Shown here piece by piece: positions 9,224 through 16,923 of a DNA stretch of 41,573 nt (position 1 is the first letter of the stretch; every line of letters starts with the position of its first letter). The position numbers were made by a program, and so were the translations under genes. Origin of the DNA: an uncultured Clostridia bacterium (GTDB lineage: Bacteria > Bacillota > Clostridia > Christensenellales > UBA1242). The stretch spans positions 1-41,573 of the forward strand of contig CAKVHC010000009.1 in NCBI GenBank assembly GCA_934747805.1, given 5' to 3'. The notes beneath the pieces were generated by a model. That model had not been told where the DNA came from and did not search any database. It saw only the letters and a program-made list of their open reading frames with translations.

Positions 9224-10663
9224 ATGGAAGAAAATACAAATTTTGGCTTAATCGCTTATGATAACGAAGAAGATTTGGAGAGAAAACTTTATGACATTCT
9301 GCAAATCAATAAAAATCAACAAGACCAAATTTATAATTTGAGTGAGTCGGTCGAAGCAAGTGTAAATCAACTGACCCAAGACATTCAAGAGGTGGACAAT
9401 TATTATTATGATAACTATGACAACGCCAAAATGTTAGCTGGTTACTCAGCACTTGACAAAACTTACCCGTACTTATATTTTTACGCTCGACATTTTGGCA
9501 AGCTGAAAGGCACGTTTACTGTTTCATTTATGGCATTAGATTCGACTAGTGAATCTAGCAGGGTTGAATTGCTTGTGGATAATAAGATTGTCAACACACG
9601 TACAGTAACCGCAGATAACTACAACACGGTGGATGCGACATACAATGTTAATTTGACATTCACCAAAGGATTGCACGAAATTAAAGTTAGAGTCGTGTAT
9701 ACTGGCACAAGTAAAGCGGACTACCTTCCAATCAATTCATATAATCTTAATGTGCCTCACCCATATATTGAATATTTGTCAAGATCAAGAGATTATTTTG
9801 TCGATATGGGTGTGAATATGGAAATGCTGGCAGTAACTGACGGTCACACGGCAAGATACAAATACAGATATGTTTCTAGCACATCGCCTTATGGTAATGA
9901 CCTAGCGACCGAGCTCAAATCGACGTCATACAAGAAATATGGAGATATACTTAGTGTCGGTTTATACAACAATGGGCTGACCGGCCTAAAGAATACTCCG
10001 GTCATTATTTCACGAACGCCGGGCACTACAACATACGAAGCGTCAAGCAACTTCCCTGATGCAAAGACTATGTCTATAAACATTGACCACAAATATTTTG
10101 CGCTAGGATGTATACCAACCTTGTCTGCAACGGCGGACAATACTCCACAATATATTTACACATTCGTTTATCAGAAGACTGACGGCAGCACCAAGCTGAG
10201 AACGGCGGACAACAATAATACAGTAACCGAAATTGACCTGCCAACCATAAAGGAAAACATATTTAGAATTGTGGGAACTCGTGGAATTTCGGGTGAAAAT
10301 GTGCCAACAGTGGATTTTATGGTTGAAACGGTTGATGGCAGAATGGTCCATTACAACTTGGATGGAACTTCGCCTGCAGTATATCCGAATAAAATTCACA
10401 GACTAGATTTGGGTTATGGCAGAGAACCTGTTTTGTATTTCAATTCAGAAACTAATAGATATATTTTGTTTTATAGAAAAAAAGGCTCTCTCTATCGCAG
10501 GGAATTTACCCTGGACAAGACAAAGAGTGCCTATAGACTTTTCGCTGAAAAGTATTTGTGTGACGGAGATAAGATCTATTTCATAGATAACGCACAAAAA
10601 TATGCGGTTTTGTATAATGGCAAATTTATAAAAACACCGGTGGACAATCCACAAACTTATTAG
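9224..10663 (+). CDS. Unrecognised 479-aa beta-rich protein with N-terminal coiled coil
   Basis: I do not recognise this family. The start is set by an excellent AGGAGA 8 nt upstream of the ATG. Residues about 15-60 look like a short coiled coil (heptads in QINKNQQDQIYNLSESVEAS). Residues about 90-170 have strand-rich, Ig/CBM-like sequence (GTFTVSFMALDS, ELLVDNKIVNTRT, GLHEIKVRVVYTG). The rest is Tyr/Asn/Thr-rich with repeated strand-turn units such as GREPVLYFNSETNRYILFY and DKIYFIDNAQKYAVLYNGK, suggestive of a propeller or fibre-type fold. There is no signal peptide or membrane helix. It could be a structural or spore-associated protein or a phage-fibre relative, but nothing decides this. 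No separate promoter was found, so it may depend on read-through of the tilS terminator. Its stop codon overlaps that of rmuC. Confidence 0.75.
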   Translation: MEENTNFGLIAYDNEEDLERKLYDILQINKNQQDQIYNLSESVEASVNQLTQDIQEVDNYYYDNYDNAKMLAGYSALDKTYPYLYFYARHFGKLKGTFTVSFMALDSTSESSRVELLVDNKIVNTRTVTADNYNTVDATYNVNLTFTKGLHEIKVRVVYTGTSKADYLPINSYNLNVPHPYIEYLSRSRDYFVDMGVNMEMLAVTDGHTARYKYRYVSSTSPYGNDLATELKSTSYKKYGDILSVGLYNNGLTGLKNTPVIISRTPGTTTYEASSNFPDAKTMSINIDHKYFALGCIPTLSATADNTPQYIYTFVYQKTDGSTKLRTADNNNTVTEIDLPTIKENIFRIVGTRGISGENVPTVDFMVETVDGRMVHYNLDGTSPAVYPNKIHRLDLGYGREPVLYFNSETNRYILFYRKKGSLYRREFTLDKTKSAYRLFAEKYLCDGDKIYFIDNAQKYAVLYNGKFIKTPVDNPQTY

Positions 10664-11898
10664 TTGTCCATGTCGTCGCTGTCTGGTATGGATAGTGGAG
10701 TGTTGTCTGGCAAAGAAGAGACTTGATTGAGTTGCTTGCTAATCTTACGGCTAGATTTGGTGGCGAGCTCAATATTGTCACCGACCTCATCCAGCTTCTT
10801 TTGAGTTTTGCCGAGAAGCATTACGAATTTTTCGAACTCTTGCTTAAATACGGCAAGCATGGACCAAATTTCACTGCTACGTTTTTCGATATACAAGGTT
10901 TTGAATCCCATTTGCAAACTATTGAGCAGAGCCATTAAAGTGGTCGGACCACACACCAAGATTTTATATTCGTTTTGCAGTGTGTCCATTAGCTCGTTGT
11001 TTCTAACGATTTCCGCATACAGACCTTCAAGTGGCAAGAACATTACTGCAAAATCCGTCGTGACTGGTGGATTTACATATTTTTCCTTAATTTTCTTAGC
11101 TTCGTTTTTGACACGAGTAAACAACGCTTTTTGTGCTTTTTCGGTTTCTTCAATGTTTGCTAGTTCACTGGCATCGACTAATCGATAATAGTCTTCGATA
11201 GGGAATTTGCTGTCGATAGGCAAAATTATGTTTTGATCATCTTTGCCTGGCAGATATACGGCAAAGTCCACTCTTTCGCTTGAATTTGGTTTCACTGTCA
11301 CTTGGCTAGCAAACTGCTCGCTAGTGAGCGCTTGCTCGAGTAAGGATGCAAGACTTACTTCGCCCCACACACCACGTGCTTTTACGTTGGATAGCATACG
11401 CTTTAGGTCGCCCACGCCCGTCGCCAAGCTCTTCATTTCGCCCAATCCAATTCCAACGTTATCTAGGCTGGCACGAATTTTGCTAAAGCTTTCGTTCAAA
11501 CGGGTGGTCAAACTATTGTTGAGTTTTTCGTCAACTGTCTGACGCATCTGTTCAAGTTGTTTTTCGTTTTCTTGTCGTATGAGTCGCATACTATTGTTGA
11601 CGTCGTTTGTTAGTTTTTCAATGCGAACTTCATTCTTAGCTGTCAATTCGTCAACCTTTTGTTGAGTGAGAGCGGATTCATTTCTCTGTATTATTGAGAT
11701 ATTGCTCAATTGATTTTGCATTCCAATTTCCGACTGTTTTATGCTGGCAAGTATGGTGTTGATATTGGTGGCGTTTTGTTTAGTCAATTCGTCACCCAAC
11801 TCCTTGCTTGAGCCAGTTTTTTTCTTGCCTATAATTATGCATGCAATTAGGCTAGAAAATGAAAACACGCAACTGATTATTAATAAAATTGTTATCAT
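10660..11898 (-). CDS. rmuC: DNA recombination protein RmuC homologue
   Basis: A 412-aa protein with one N-terminal membrane helix (1-22), a long coiled coil (about 45-150, Gln/Glu/Lys-rich heptads) and the RmuC nuclease-like domain (about 150-390) with GVWGEVSLASLLEQ, VDFAVYLPG, LPIDSKFP and GPTTLMALLNSLQMGFKT. In E. coli, RmuC limits inversions at short inverted repeats; its exact activity is unsettled. The start is supported by AGGAGA. It lies 8 bp downstream of the CCA-transferase-like gene on the same strand and is probably cotranscribed from that gene's promoter. Its TAA overlaps by 4 bp the stop of the convergent gene, with no terminator between them. Confidence 0.92.
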   Translation of the reverse strand: MITILLIISCVFSFSSLIACIIIGKKKTGSSKELGDELTKQNATNINTILASIKQSEIGMQNQLSNISIIQRNESALTQQKVDELTAKNEVRIEKLTNDVNNSMRLIRQENEKQLEQMRQTVDEKLNNSLTTRLNESFSKIRASLDNVGIGLGEMKSLATGVGDLKRMLSNVKARGVWGEVSLASLLEQALTSEQFASQVTVKPNSSERVDFAVYLPGKDDQNIILPIDSKFPIEDYYRLVDASELANIEETEKAQKALFTRVKNEAKKIKEKYVNPPVTTDFAVMFLPLEGLYAEIVRNNELMDTLQNEYKILVCGPTTLMALLNSLQMGFKTLYIEKRSSEIWSMLAVFKQEFEKFVMLLGKTQKKLDEVGDNIELATKSSRKISKQLNQVSSLPDNTPLSIPDSDDMDN

Positions 11899-11906
11899 AA
11901 AATCTC

Positions 11907-12587
11907 CTAAAAATATATTCCATTCAAATTTAACAGCGATTTTGCATTAAAATTGCTATATTTTTGTGTATTTTTTGCTATTTTTTCAATTTTTTCATAC
12001 TCGACGGAAATTCGTTCGTGCGAAAGATTGTTAATAAATTTTGCATATTTTTTCGCACATCTTAGAGTTTTGCTGTCAATCTTTGCATCGTATTGCAAAC
12101 TAAATCTTAACATACGAAGAATGCGAACTGGATCTTGTTGAAGATTTTCGTCTGCTGGCGGAATGGCTCGAATGATATTATCGTGCAAATCTTTGATGCC
12201 GTTGTGAAAATCAAAAAACTTTTTGTCTAATATATCATAATAAATAGCATTGATTGTGAAATCTCGCCTAAGTGAATCGGTGGCAATGTCGCCTACAAAT
12301 TCAACCTTGCATGGAGCATGGTGTCCATCGCATTTGTAATCATCTTTTCTGAGTGTGGTGTAATCAAACTCCAAACCTTTGAAAAAAATCTTTGCACTGC
12401 CAAAATCACGGCTAATGATTTTGCAATCTAGTCCCAAATCTTTCAGACTCTCCACACGCAGACTACTGACAATATCGTAGTCATAAATATGCTGACCTAA
12501 GATGATATCTCTGACCGCACCGCCAACAATATATAGCCTAGCATGAGGGGCAAAAATTGCCGCCAACTCTTCAACAATAGGATTCAT
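11907..12587 (-). CDS. cca: Truncated-form CCA tRNA nucleotidyltransferase / poly(A) polymerase family protein
   Basis: The head of a class II nucleotidyltransferase: GGAVRDIILG (22-31), catalytic D36-x-D38 in YDYDIV, RRDFTINAIYYD, and the neck signature DPVRILRMLRFSL. The protein is only 226 aa against roughly 400-450 for the family, and stops where body and tail (tRNA T-loop contacts) should begin. I chose the ATG at 12587 because a near-consensus promoter sits just upstream of it; a longer frame to 12635 would lie across that promoter and adds only a Phe-rich stretch. There is no ribosome-binding site, and the -10 ends 6 nt before the ATG (predicted leaderless). It may add or repair CCA, or be a derived enzyme. 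rmuC follows. Confidence 0.85.
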   Translation of the reverse strand: MNPIVEELAAIFAPHARLYIVGGAVRDIILGQHIYDYDIVSSLRVESLKDLGLDCKIISRDFGSAKIFFKGLEFDYTTLRKDDYKCDGHHAPCKVEFVGDIATDSLRRDFTINAIYYDILDKKFFDFHNGIKDLHDNIIRAIPPADENLQQDPVRILRMLRFSLQYDAKIDSKTLRCAKKYAKFINNLSHERISVEYEKIEKIAKNTQKYSNFNAKSLLNLNGIYF

Positions 12588-12593
12588 AACAAA

Positions 12594-12622
12594 ATTATAA
12601 CATAAAAATAAAAAACTGACAA
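12594..12622 (-). promoter_or_regulatory. SigA-type promoter of the cca-rmuC operon (predicted leaderless)
   Basis: On the minus strand: TTGTCA (12617-12622), 17-bp spacer, TATAAT (12594-12599). Only six bases separate the -10 from the ATG (12585-12587), so transcription should start at or next to the start codon. Confidence 0.8.
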
Positions 12623-12638
12623 ATTTTATTTTCATTTG

Positions 12639-12666
12639 TTTACTTTTTCTCTATTTTTGTTATAAT
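12639..12666 (+). promoter_or_regulatory. SigA-type promoter of the lipid-kinase-like gene (predicted leaderless)
   Basis: TTTACT (12639-12644), 16-bp spacer, TATAAT (12661-12666) with TGT just before it (extended -10). The ATG at 12675 is 8 nt after the -10 and has no Shine-Dalgarno. It is divergent from the cca promoter, with -35 boxes 16 bp apart. Confidence 0.7.
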
Positions 12667-12674
12667 AATCATAT

Positions 12675-13562
12675 ATGTGGAATATTTTAGTGTCGCCGAT
12701 AGACAATAGGGCGGTAAGAAAGATAAGTAAAGCGGTTAGCCATTATTTCAAAGAAAAAGACGTGGCGTTTGCCGTATATTTTTGCAGTGAAGAAGGCGAA
12801 CTGGAACAGGTGAGCCACAACCTTAGTCTAAAGGGGGAGCATGACTTCATTCTCATCGGCGATAACGATGCTCTAAATCAGTTTGTCAATGGCGTGGTGG
12901 ACTTGAGCGCTGTTTGTGTGGCAGTGGTGTCGTCTGGAAAAAACAACTTTGCCAAAATGTTGAAACAAAGCAAACATATCAAGGCTTATCTTGACCAAAT
13001 ACTTTTGAAACAACGCACACAGATTGACCTTATCAAATGCAATGACCGCATAGCAGTGAATTATGTTTCGTGCGGACTGGATGTGCCGGCAGTCGAATAT
13101 TATGAGTCGCACAAAGTCAAGTCCAACTTTAATCGCACACGTGCAATTTACAGAAGTTTGTTCAGTTTTGGTCAGATGCAAGCTAGCGTTTCCATAAATG
13201 GCGAGCGTGCCAAAGAAAAACCATTTTTAATGCTGTCTTTTTGTAATGGGAAATATATTGCAGGCAGGATAAAAATCAACCCGCATTCCAATCTAAATGA
13301 TGGTCTTGCAAACCTGATTATCATTCCGCCAATGACCAATTTTAAACGTCTGATTTTGTTGCAAAAAATGAAATCAGGAAAGCACATTTACAACCCAGCT
13401 GTCGAAGAATATTGGGCTAGCGAAGTGACGCTACAAAACGAACAGGTTTTTAAGTTGAATATTGACGGCACTATCCACGAGATGAAAAATCCAAAACTTA
13501 TAGTTTTGCCCAACGCTTTAAATGTTTATCTTGGCGAAAATAAATTGGGCAATGAAGAATAA
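12675..13562 (+). CDS. Diacylglycerol/lipid kinase-like protein (YegS/DagK fold) with degenerate nucleotide motif
   Basis: A 295-aa protein with the order of elements of the DAGK-catalytic family. The nucleotide-binding turn is FILIGDNDALNQFVNG (58-73), aligning with the canonical GGDGTLNEVVNG. A VNYVSCGLDVPAVEY segment follows, then the C-terminal beta domain with INPHSNLNDGLANLIIIPP (compare the DDG signature). Active members phosphorylate diacylglycerol or related lipids with ATP at the membrane surface. Here GGDGT reads IGDND, keeping only the central Gly-Asp, so phosphotransfer is uncertain and this may be a non-catalytic or re-specialised member. It has its own promoter and no ribosome-binding site. 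A VanW-family gene follows 53 bp downstream. Confidence 0.7.
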   Translation: MWNILVSPIDNRAVRKISKAVSHYFKEKDVAFAVYFCSEEGELEQVSHNLSLKGEHDFILIGDNDALNQFVNGVVDLSAVCVAVVSSGKNNFAKMLKQSKHIKAYLDQILLKQRTQIDLIKCNDRIAVNYVSCGLDVPAVEYYESHKVKSNFNRTRAIYRSLFSFGQMQASVSINGERAKEKPFLMLSFCNGKYIAGRIKINPHSNLNDGLANLIIIPPMTNFKRLILLQKMKSGKHIYNPAVEEYWASEVTLQNEQVFKLNIDGTIHEMKNPKLIVLPNALNVYLGENKLGNEE

Positions 13563-13603
13563 TAAAATTTTAATTTAATTATAATTTAAATAACAATTTT
13601 GCT

Positions 13604-13609
13604 CATAAT
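13604..13609 (+). promoter_or_regulatory. Possible -10 box (CATAAT) six nt before the VanW-family start
   Basis: CATAAT ends at 13609 and the ATG is at 13616. This repeats the leaderless spacing seen at neighbouring genes, but no convincing -35 exists in this very AT-rich gap. Read-through from the upstream gene is also possible. Confidence 0.35.
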
Positions 13610-13615
13610 AATTAT

Positions 13616-14959
13616 ATGAAAAAATTGTTATTTTTTAATTATTTTATCGTATTTTTAGCAATTTTTACGTTATTTTACGTATATTTTTGCAATTTTTCAA
13701 AAAATTTAATTGCACATGCTTACGAGAATGAAAATATTAATATTGAATTAAAATTTAATAATGATAAATATATTTTTAATAATAAAAAATTAAATCAAAA
13801 ACCACATACATATTTAGAAAATTATCACAAACAAAATTCATATTTAAATATGTCAAAAGACAAGCAAATTGAACACATAAATAAATGTGTAAAATTGGGT
13901 CTTGGATATGAATATGCTTTTGAATCAATCTATCCAAAACTTAGACCTGAGATTGACAAATTGGAACGCATATATTCTGTTCAGGTTAAAAATGCCAGTT
14001 TCAATTTTACGCCATATGAAAGCAGTCCTTTCAAAATAGAAAACTCAGTAGAGGGCAGAGTTTTAAATCGTGAAAAACTATTTAAAAACATTTGCGAAAA
14101 ATATTCCAAATCTAATAATATTACGCTCAATATTCCTTTTGAAAAAATTGTGCCGAAATTCACAACGGACGAAGCAAAAAAATTGACTTCGCTTCGTTCC
14201 ACTTTTTCAACAAATTATTCGGCTAGCACCCCAGACCGAAAGTCAAATATTCGCACTGCACTCGGAAGATTCAATGGTCTGATTGTGGAAGAGGACGAAC
14301 AGATTTCATTTAACAATGTTGTCGGCAAGCGAACGATAGAAAACGGCTATAAAACTGCAAAAATAATTATGGATGGTGAGTATGTCGATGGACTTGGCGG
14401 AGGTGTGTGTCAGGCAAGCACTACGCTATACAATGCGCTCGTTTTGGCTGATGTGAAGATAGATAAAGTACAACGCCACAGCCGAAGGGTTGGATATGTG
14501 CCACCTGCCCTTGATGCCATGGTCAACTGGGGCTCAAGCGATATGGTGTTTACAAACACAACAGGTCAACCGCTATATATCACCACTCACTGCACCGATA
14601 CAAAGGCTAGCGTCAATGTCTATGGATTGGCTCATGGACAGGGTGTGACTTTTGCGACAGAAAGCGAAATTGTTTCGACCACACCGCCACCAGCGGAAGA
14701 GGTAATTGTGGACGTTGACGGCAAATACAAGGACAAAGTCTATTATGAAGATGAGTCATTCTACCTTCATCGTGCCAAAGACGGCATTGTGGCAAATAGC
14801 TACCTTGTTAAACGTCTTAACGGAAACCTTATATGGAAAAAATTACTTAGAACGGAAAAATACCCTGCTGAACGAGCTACACGTGTTGTGGGAGCAAATA
14901 AACGAGTCGTGGAGGACAAGTACGATTGGCTGGAGATGTTGAAAAATTTATTTGTATGA
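13616..14959 (+). CDS. VanW-family protein with N-terminal membrane anchor
   Basis: A 447-aa protein with an N-terminal hydrophobic segment (about 4-30, LLFFNYFIVFLAIFTLFYVY) acting as signal anchor. A region resembling the PG_binding_4 domain (about 115-195) is followed by the VanW domain (about 200-350) with the signature GLGGGVCQASTTLYNALVLA, plus RHSRRVGYVPPALDAMVNW and FTNTTGQPLYI. The C-terminal ~90 residues are charged. VanW proteins lie at the cell envelope of Gram-positives and the function is unknown despite the vancomycin-related name; this is not evidence of resistance. Residues about 28-110 are unusually rich in Asn/Lys/Ile/Phe and the DNA there is much more AT-rich than the rest of the gene. 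No ribosome-binding site is visible. Confidence 0.88.
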   Translation: MKKLLFFNYFIVFLAIFTLFYVYFCNFSKNLIAHAYENENINIELKFNNDKYIFNNKKLNQKPHTYLENYHKQNSYLNMSKDKQIEHINKCVKLGLGYEYAFESIYPKLRPEIDKLERIYSVQVKNASFNFTPYESSPFKIENSVEGRVLNREKLFKNICEKYSKSNNITLNIPFEKIVPKFTTDEAKKLTSLRSTFSTNYSASTPDRKSNIRTALGRFNGLIVEEDEQISFNNVVGKRTIENGYKTAKIIMDGEYVDGLGGGVCQASTTLYNALVLADVKIDKVQRHSRRVGYVPPALDAMVNWGSSDMVFTNTTGQPLYITTHCTDTKASVNVYGLAHGQGVTFATESEIVSTTPPPAEEVIVDVDGKYKDKVYYEDESFYLHRAKDGIVANSYLVKRLNGNLIWKKLLRTEKYPAERATRVVGANKRVVEDKYDWLEMLKNLFV

Positions 14960-14990
14960 TATTCATGCAAAATTTGACGAAAACACAAAA

Positions 14991-15090
14991 AGTTATCCAC
15001 ATTTCCACAATGATTGGTGGAAAATATCGAAAGTTTGTTCTAAAACTTTTGCACAGTTGTTGAAAATGTCGAGTTATCCACATTTCCACA
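14991..15090 (+). other. DnaA-box pair within a 19-bp direct repeat
   Basis: The 19-bp sequence AGTTATCCACATTTCCACA occurs exactly at 14991-15009 and at 15072-15090, 81 bp apart. Each copy contains a perfect consensus DnaA box TTATCCACA (14993-15001 and 15074-15082) followed by the box-like TTTCCACA. Further near-boxes are TTTTGCACA (15047-15055) and, inverted, TGTGGATCT (about 15118-15126). All lie in a 233-bp noncoding gap (14960-15192) between the VanW gene and the ABC exporter. Candidates are a DnaA-binding regulatory cluster, a titration site or an unusual origin. No dnaA, dnaN or rpmH gene is in the window. Confidence 0.6.
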
Positions 15091-15134
15091 TTGTTAATTT
15101 GGTAAACTAAATCAATGTGTGGATCTAGCATAAA

Positions 15135-15158
15135 TGCTGAAATCAGCACGTTTTTATT
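15135..15158 (+). terminator. Weak terminator-like hairpin after the DnaA-box region
   Basis: TGCTG-AAAT-CAGCA (15135-15148) is followed by CGTTTTTATTT. The stem is only 5-6 bp, so termination of VanW transcripts here is plausible but weak. Confidence 0.4.
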
Positions 15159-15186
15159 TGATAATTTCTGGCAGATCCTTTATAAT
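15158..15186 (+). promoter_or_regulatory. SigA-type promoter of the ABC exporter operon (predicted leaderless)
   Basis: TTGATA (15158-15163), 17-bp spacer, TATAAT (15181-15186). The ATG of the first ABC gene starts at 15193, six bases after the -10, with no Shine-Dalgarno. Confidence 0.75.
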
Positions 15187-15192
15187 TGAACT

Positions 15193-16923
15193 ATGTTTAG
15201 CCTTAAATATTACATTGGCAATTACAAAAAATATGTCATTATTGGTCCATGTTTTAAATTCTTGGAAACGATGACTGATGTTTTCACGCCATACATCGTG
15301 GCAAAGATTTTGGACGTGGGCGTAGTGAACAATGACACGAAGTACATTTACACAATGGCGTTGATTGCACTTTTGATCAATATTCTAGGCTTTGCTTTCG
15401 CTCTCATTTGTCAGAAATGTTCGGCAATCACCAGTAAAGGCGTTGGACGAGATATTCGCCGAGATATTTTTCAGCACGTCAACACTTTTTCCCATGCCGA
15501 ATTGGACAAGTTCTCGACCATGAGCCTAACCAATCGTATGATTAACGATACTGAGCAGATATGCACCGCCATTTCAATGACCATTAGGCAGGTGGCTCGT
15601 GCACCATTCTTGCTGATTGGATGCTTTATTATAACCGTTACAATTGATTGGAAGCTTTCACTCATATTCCTTGCGGTGTCACCAATCATTTTGCTCATAA
15701 CACTTTTTGTGATGAAGAAGACTGCCCCATTGCACCTAAAAACCAAACAAGATTTGGATGCTCTCAGCAGCGTGGCACGTGACAACCTATCCGGAGTGCG
15801 AGTGATTCGTGCTTTTGACAAGCAAAATGACGAAATTGTAAGATTCGATAGGTCAAACAACGAGATGACTAACACTTTGCTCAAGGTGGGCGAGATTGCG
15901 GCTCGCATGCCGTCAATTATGATGCTTGTCATCAATTTTGCCGTGATTGGCATAATTTGGTTGGGCGGTGTGCGAGTGAACGTTGGCAGACTTACTAGTG
16001 GGCAGGTGATTGCATTCATCAATTACTGCACAAGCATTGCTTCTGCCATGCTGGCTATATCTCGAGTTATCATTGTTTATACTCGTACTGGAGCGTCAAT
16101 AAAGCGTATTAAAGAGATTTTTGAGACTCAGAACTCAATCGAAAGCCCAGCTCGACCTATCCCATTAAATCTAGACAATGGTGCGGAAATTGAATTTAAA
16201 AATGTAAGTTTTTCATTCAGTGACGCCAAAGATGTGGTGAAGAACCTTTCAATCAAGGTCGCACCAGGTGAAACAATAGGCATTATTGGAGGCACTGGCT
16301 CAGGCAAGTCGTCTGTGGTCAACTTGATTCCACGTTTTTATGACCCCACTAAGGGCAAAGTGCTTTTGAATGGCAAAGATATTCGACGATATGACGTGCA
16401 AGAACTGAGAGAAAGAATTGGCATTGTGCCACAGAATCCAACACTGTTTAAAGGCACGATTCGTGATAATATGCGTTGGCACAAAAGCGATGCTAGTGAT
16501 GACGAGATTATTCGTGCACTCATCATCGCACAAGCATACGAGTTTGTTAAGGCAATGCCAGATTTCCTTGACAGCAAGGTGGAACGTGGCGGCACAAACT
16601 TTTCTGGCGGACAACGTCAGCGTTTGACAATCGCACGTGCCTTAGTTAATAACCCTGCTATTTTAATTTTGGACGATAGCTCAAGTGCGCTAGACTTTGC
16701 CACAGATGCAGCACTCAGACGAAGCATCGGCAAATATATGGGCAACGTCACCACCTTTATAGTGGCACAGCGTGCAACTGCACTCGCTTCGGCGGACAAA
16801 ATCATTGTTTTGGATAACGGTAGCGTTGTTGGTGTCGGGTCGCACGAAGAATTGATGCAAAATTGTTTGGTGTATCAAGAAATATATAATTCGCAGAATA
16901 GACCAGAGGAGGAAAGCAGATGA
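15193..16923 (+). CDS. ABC exporter half-transporter, subunit with degenerate ATP site
   Basis: A 576-aa half-transporter: about six membrane helices (15-300) then the nucleotide-binding domain. Walker A is GGTGSGKSS (about 364-372), the signature FSGGQRQR (about 469), Walker B AILILDDSSSAL (about 490-500) and the H-loop region TFIVAQR (about 522). Asp replaces the catalytic Glu after Walker B and Gln replaces the H-loop His. These are the classic changes of the non-hydrolytic half in heterodimeric exporters such as TM287/288, BmrCD and LmrCD. Its canonical signature should complete the active site formed by the partner's Walker motifs. The partner overlaps by 4 bp. Substrate is unknown; multidrug or lipid export is typical. 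Confidence 0.93.
   Translation: MFSLKYYIGNYKKYVIIGPCFKFLETMTDVFTPYIVAKILDVGVVNNDTKYIYTMALIALLINILGFAFALICQKCSAITSKGVGRDIRRDIFQHVNTFSHAELDKFSTMSLTNRMINDTEQICTAISMTIRQVARAPFLLIGCFIITVTIDWKLSLIFLAVSPIILLITLFVMKKTAPLHLKTKQDLDALSSVARDNLSGVRVIRAFDKQNDEIVRFDRSNNEMTNTLLKVGEIAARMPSIMMLVINFAVIGIIWLGGVRVNVGRLTSGQVIAFINYCTSIASAMLAISRVIIVYTRTGASIKRIKEIFETQNSIESPARPIPLNLDNGAEIEFKNVSFSFSDAKDVVKNLSIKVAPGETIGIIGGTGSGKSSVVNLIPRFYDPTKGKVLLNGKDIRRYDVQELRERIGIVPQNPTLFKGTIRDNMRWHKSDASDDEIIRALIIAQAYEFVKAMPDFLDSKVERGGTNFSGGQRQRLTIARALVNNPAILILDDSSSALDFATDAALRRSIGKYMGNVTTFIVAQRATALASADKIIVLDNGSVVGVGSHEELMQNCLVYQEIYNSQNRPEEESR

Noticed and set aside
13616..14959. Vancomycin resistance from the VanW-family gene
   Set aside because: VanW proteins are widespread in Gram-positives without resistance; no vanA/vanH/vanX-type genes are present.
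14960..15192. Calling this gap oriC outright
   Set aside because: Two perfect boxes are suggestive, but no origin-linked genes, clear AT-rich unwinding element or skew evidence is available in the window.
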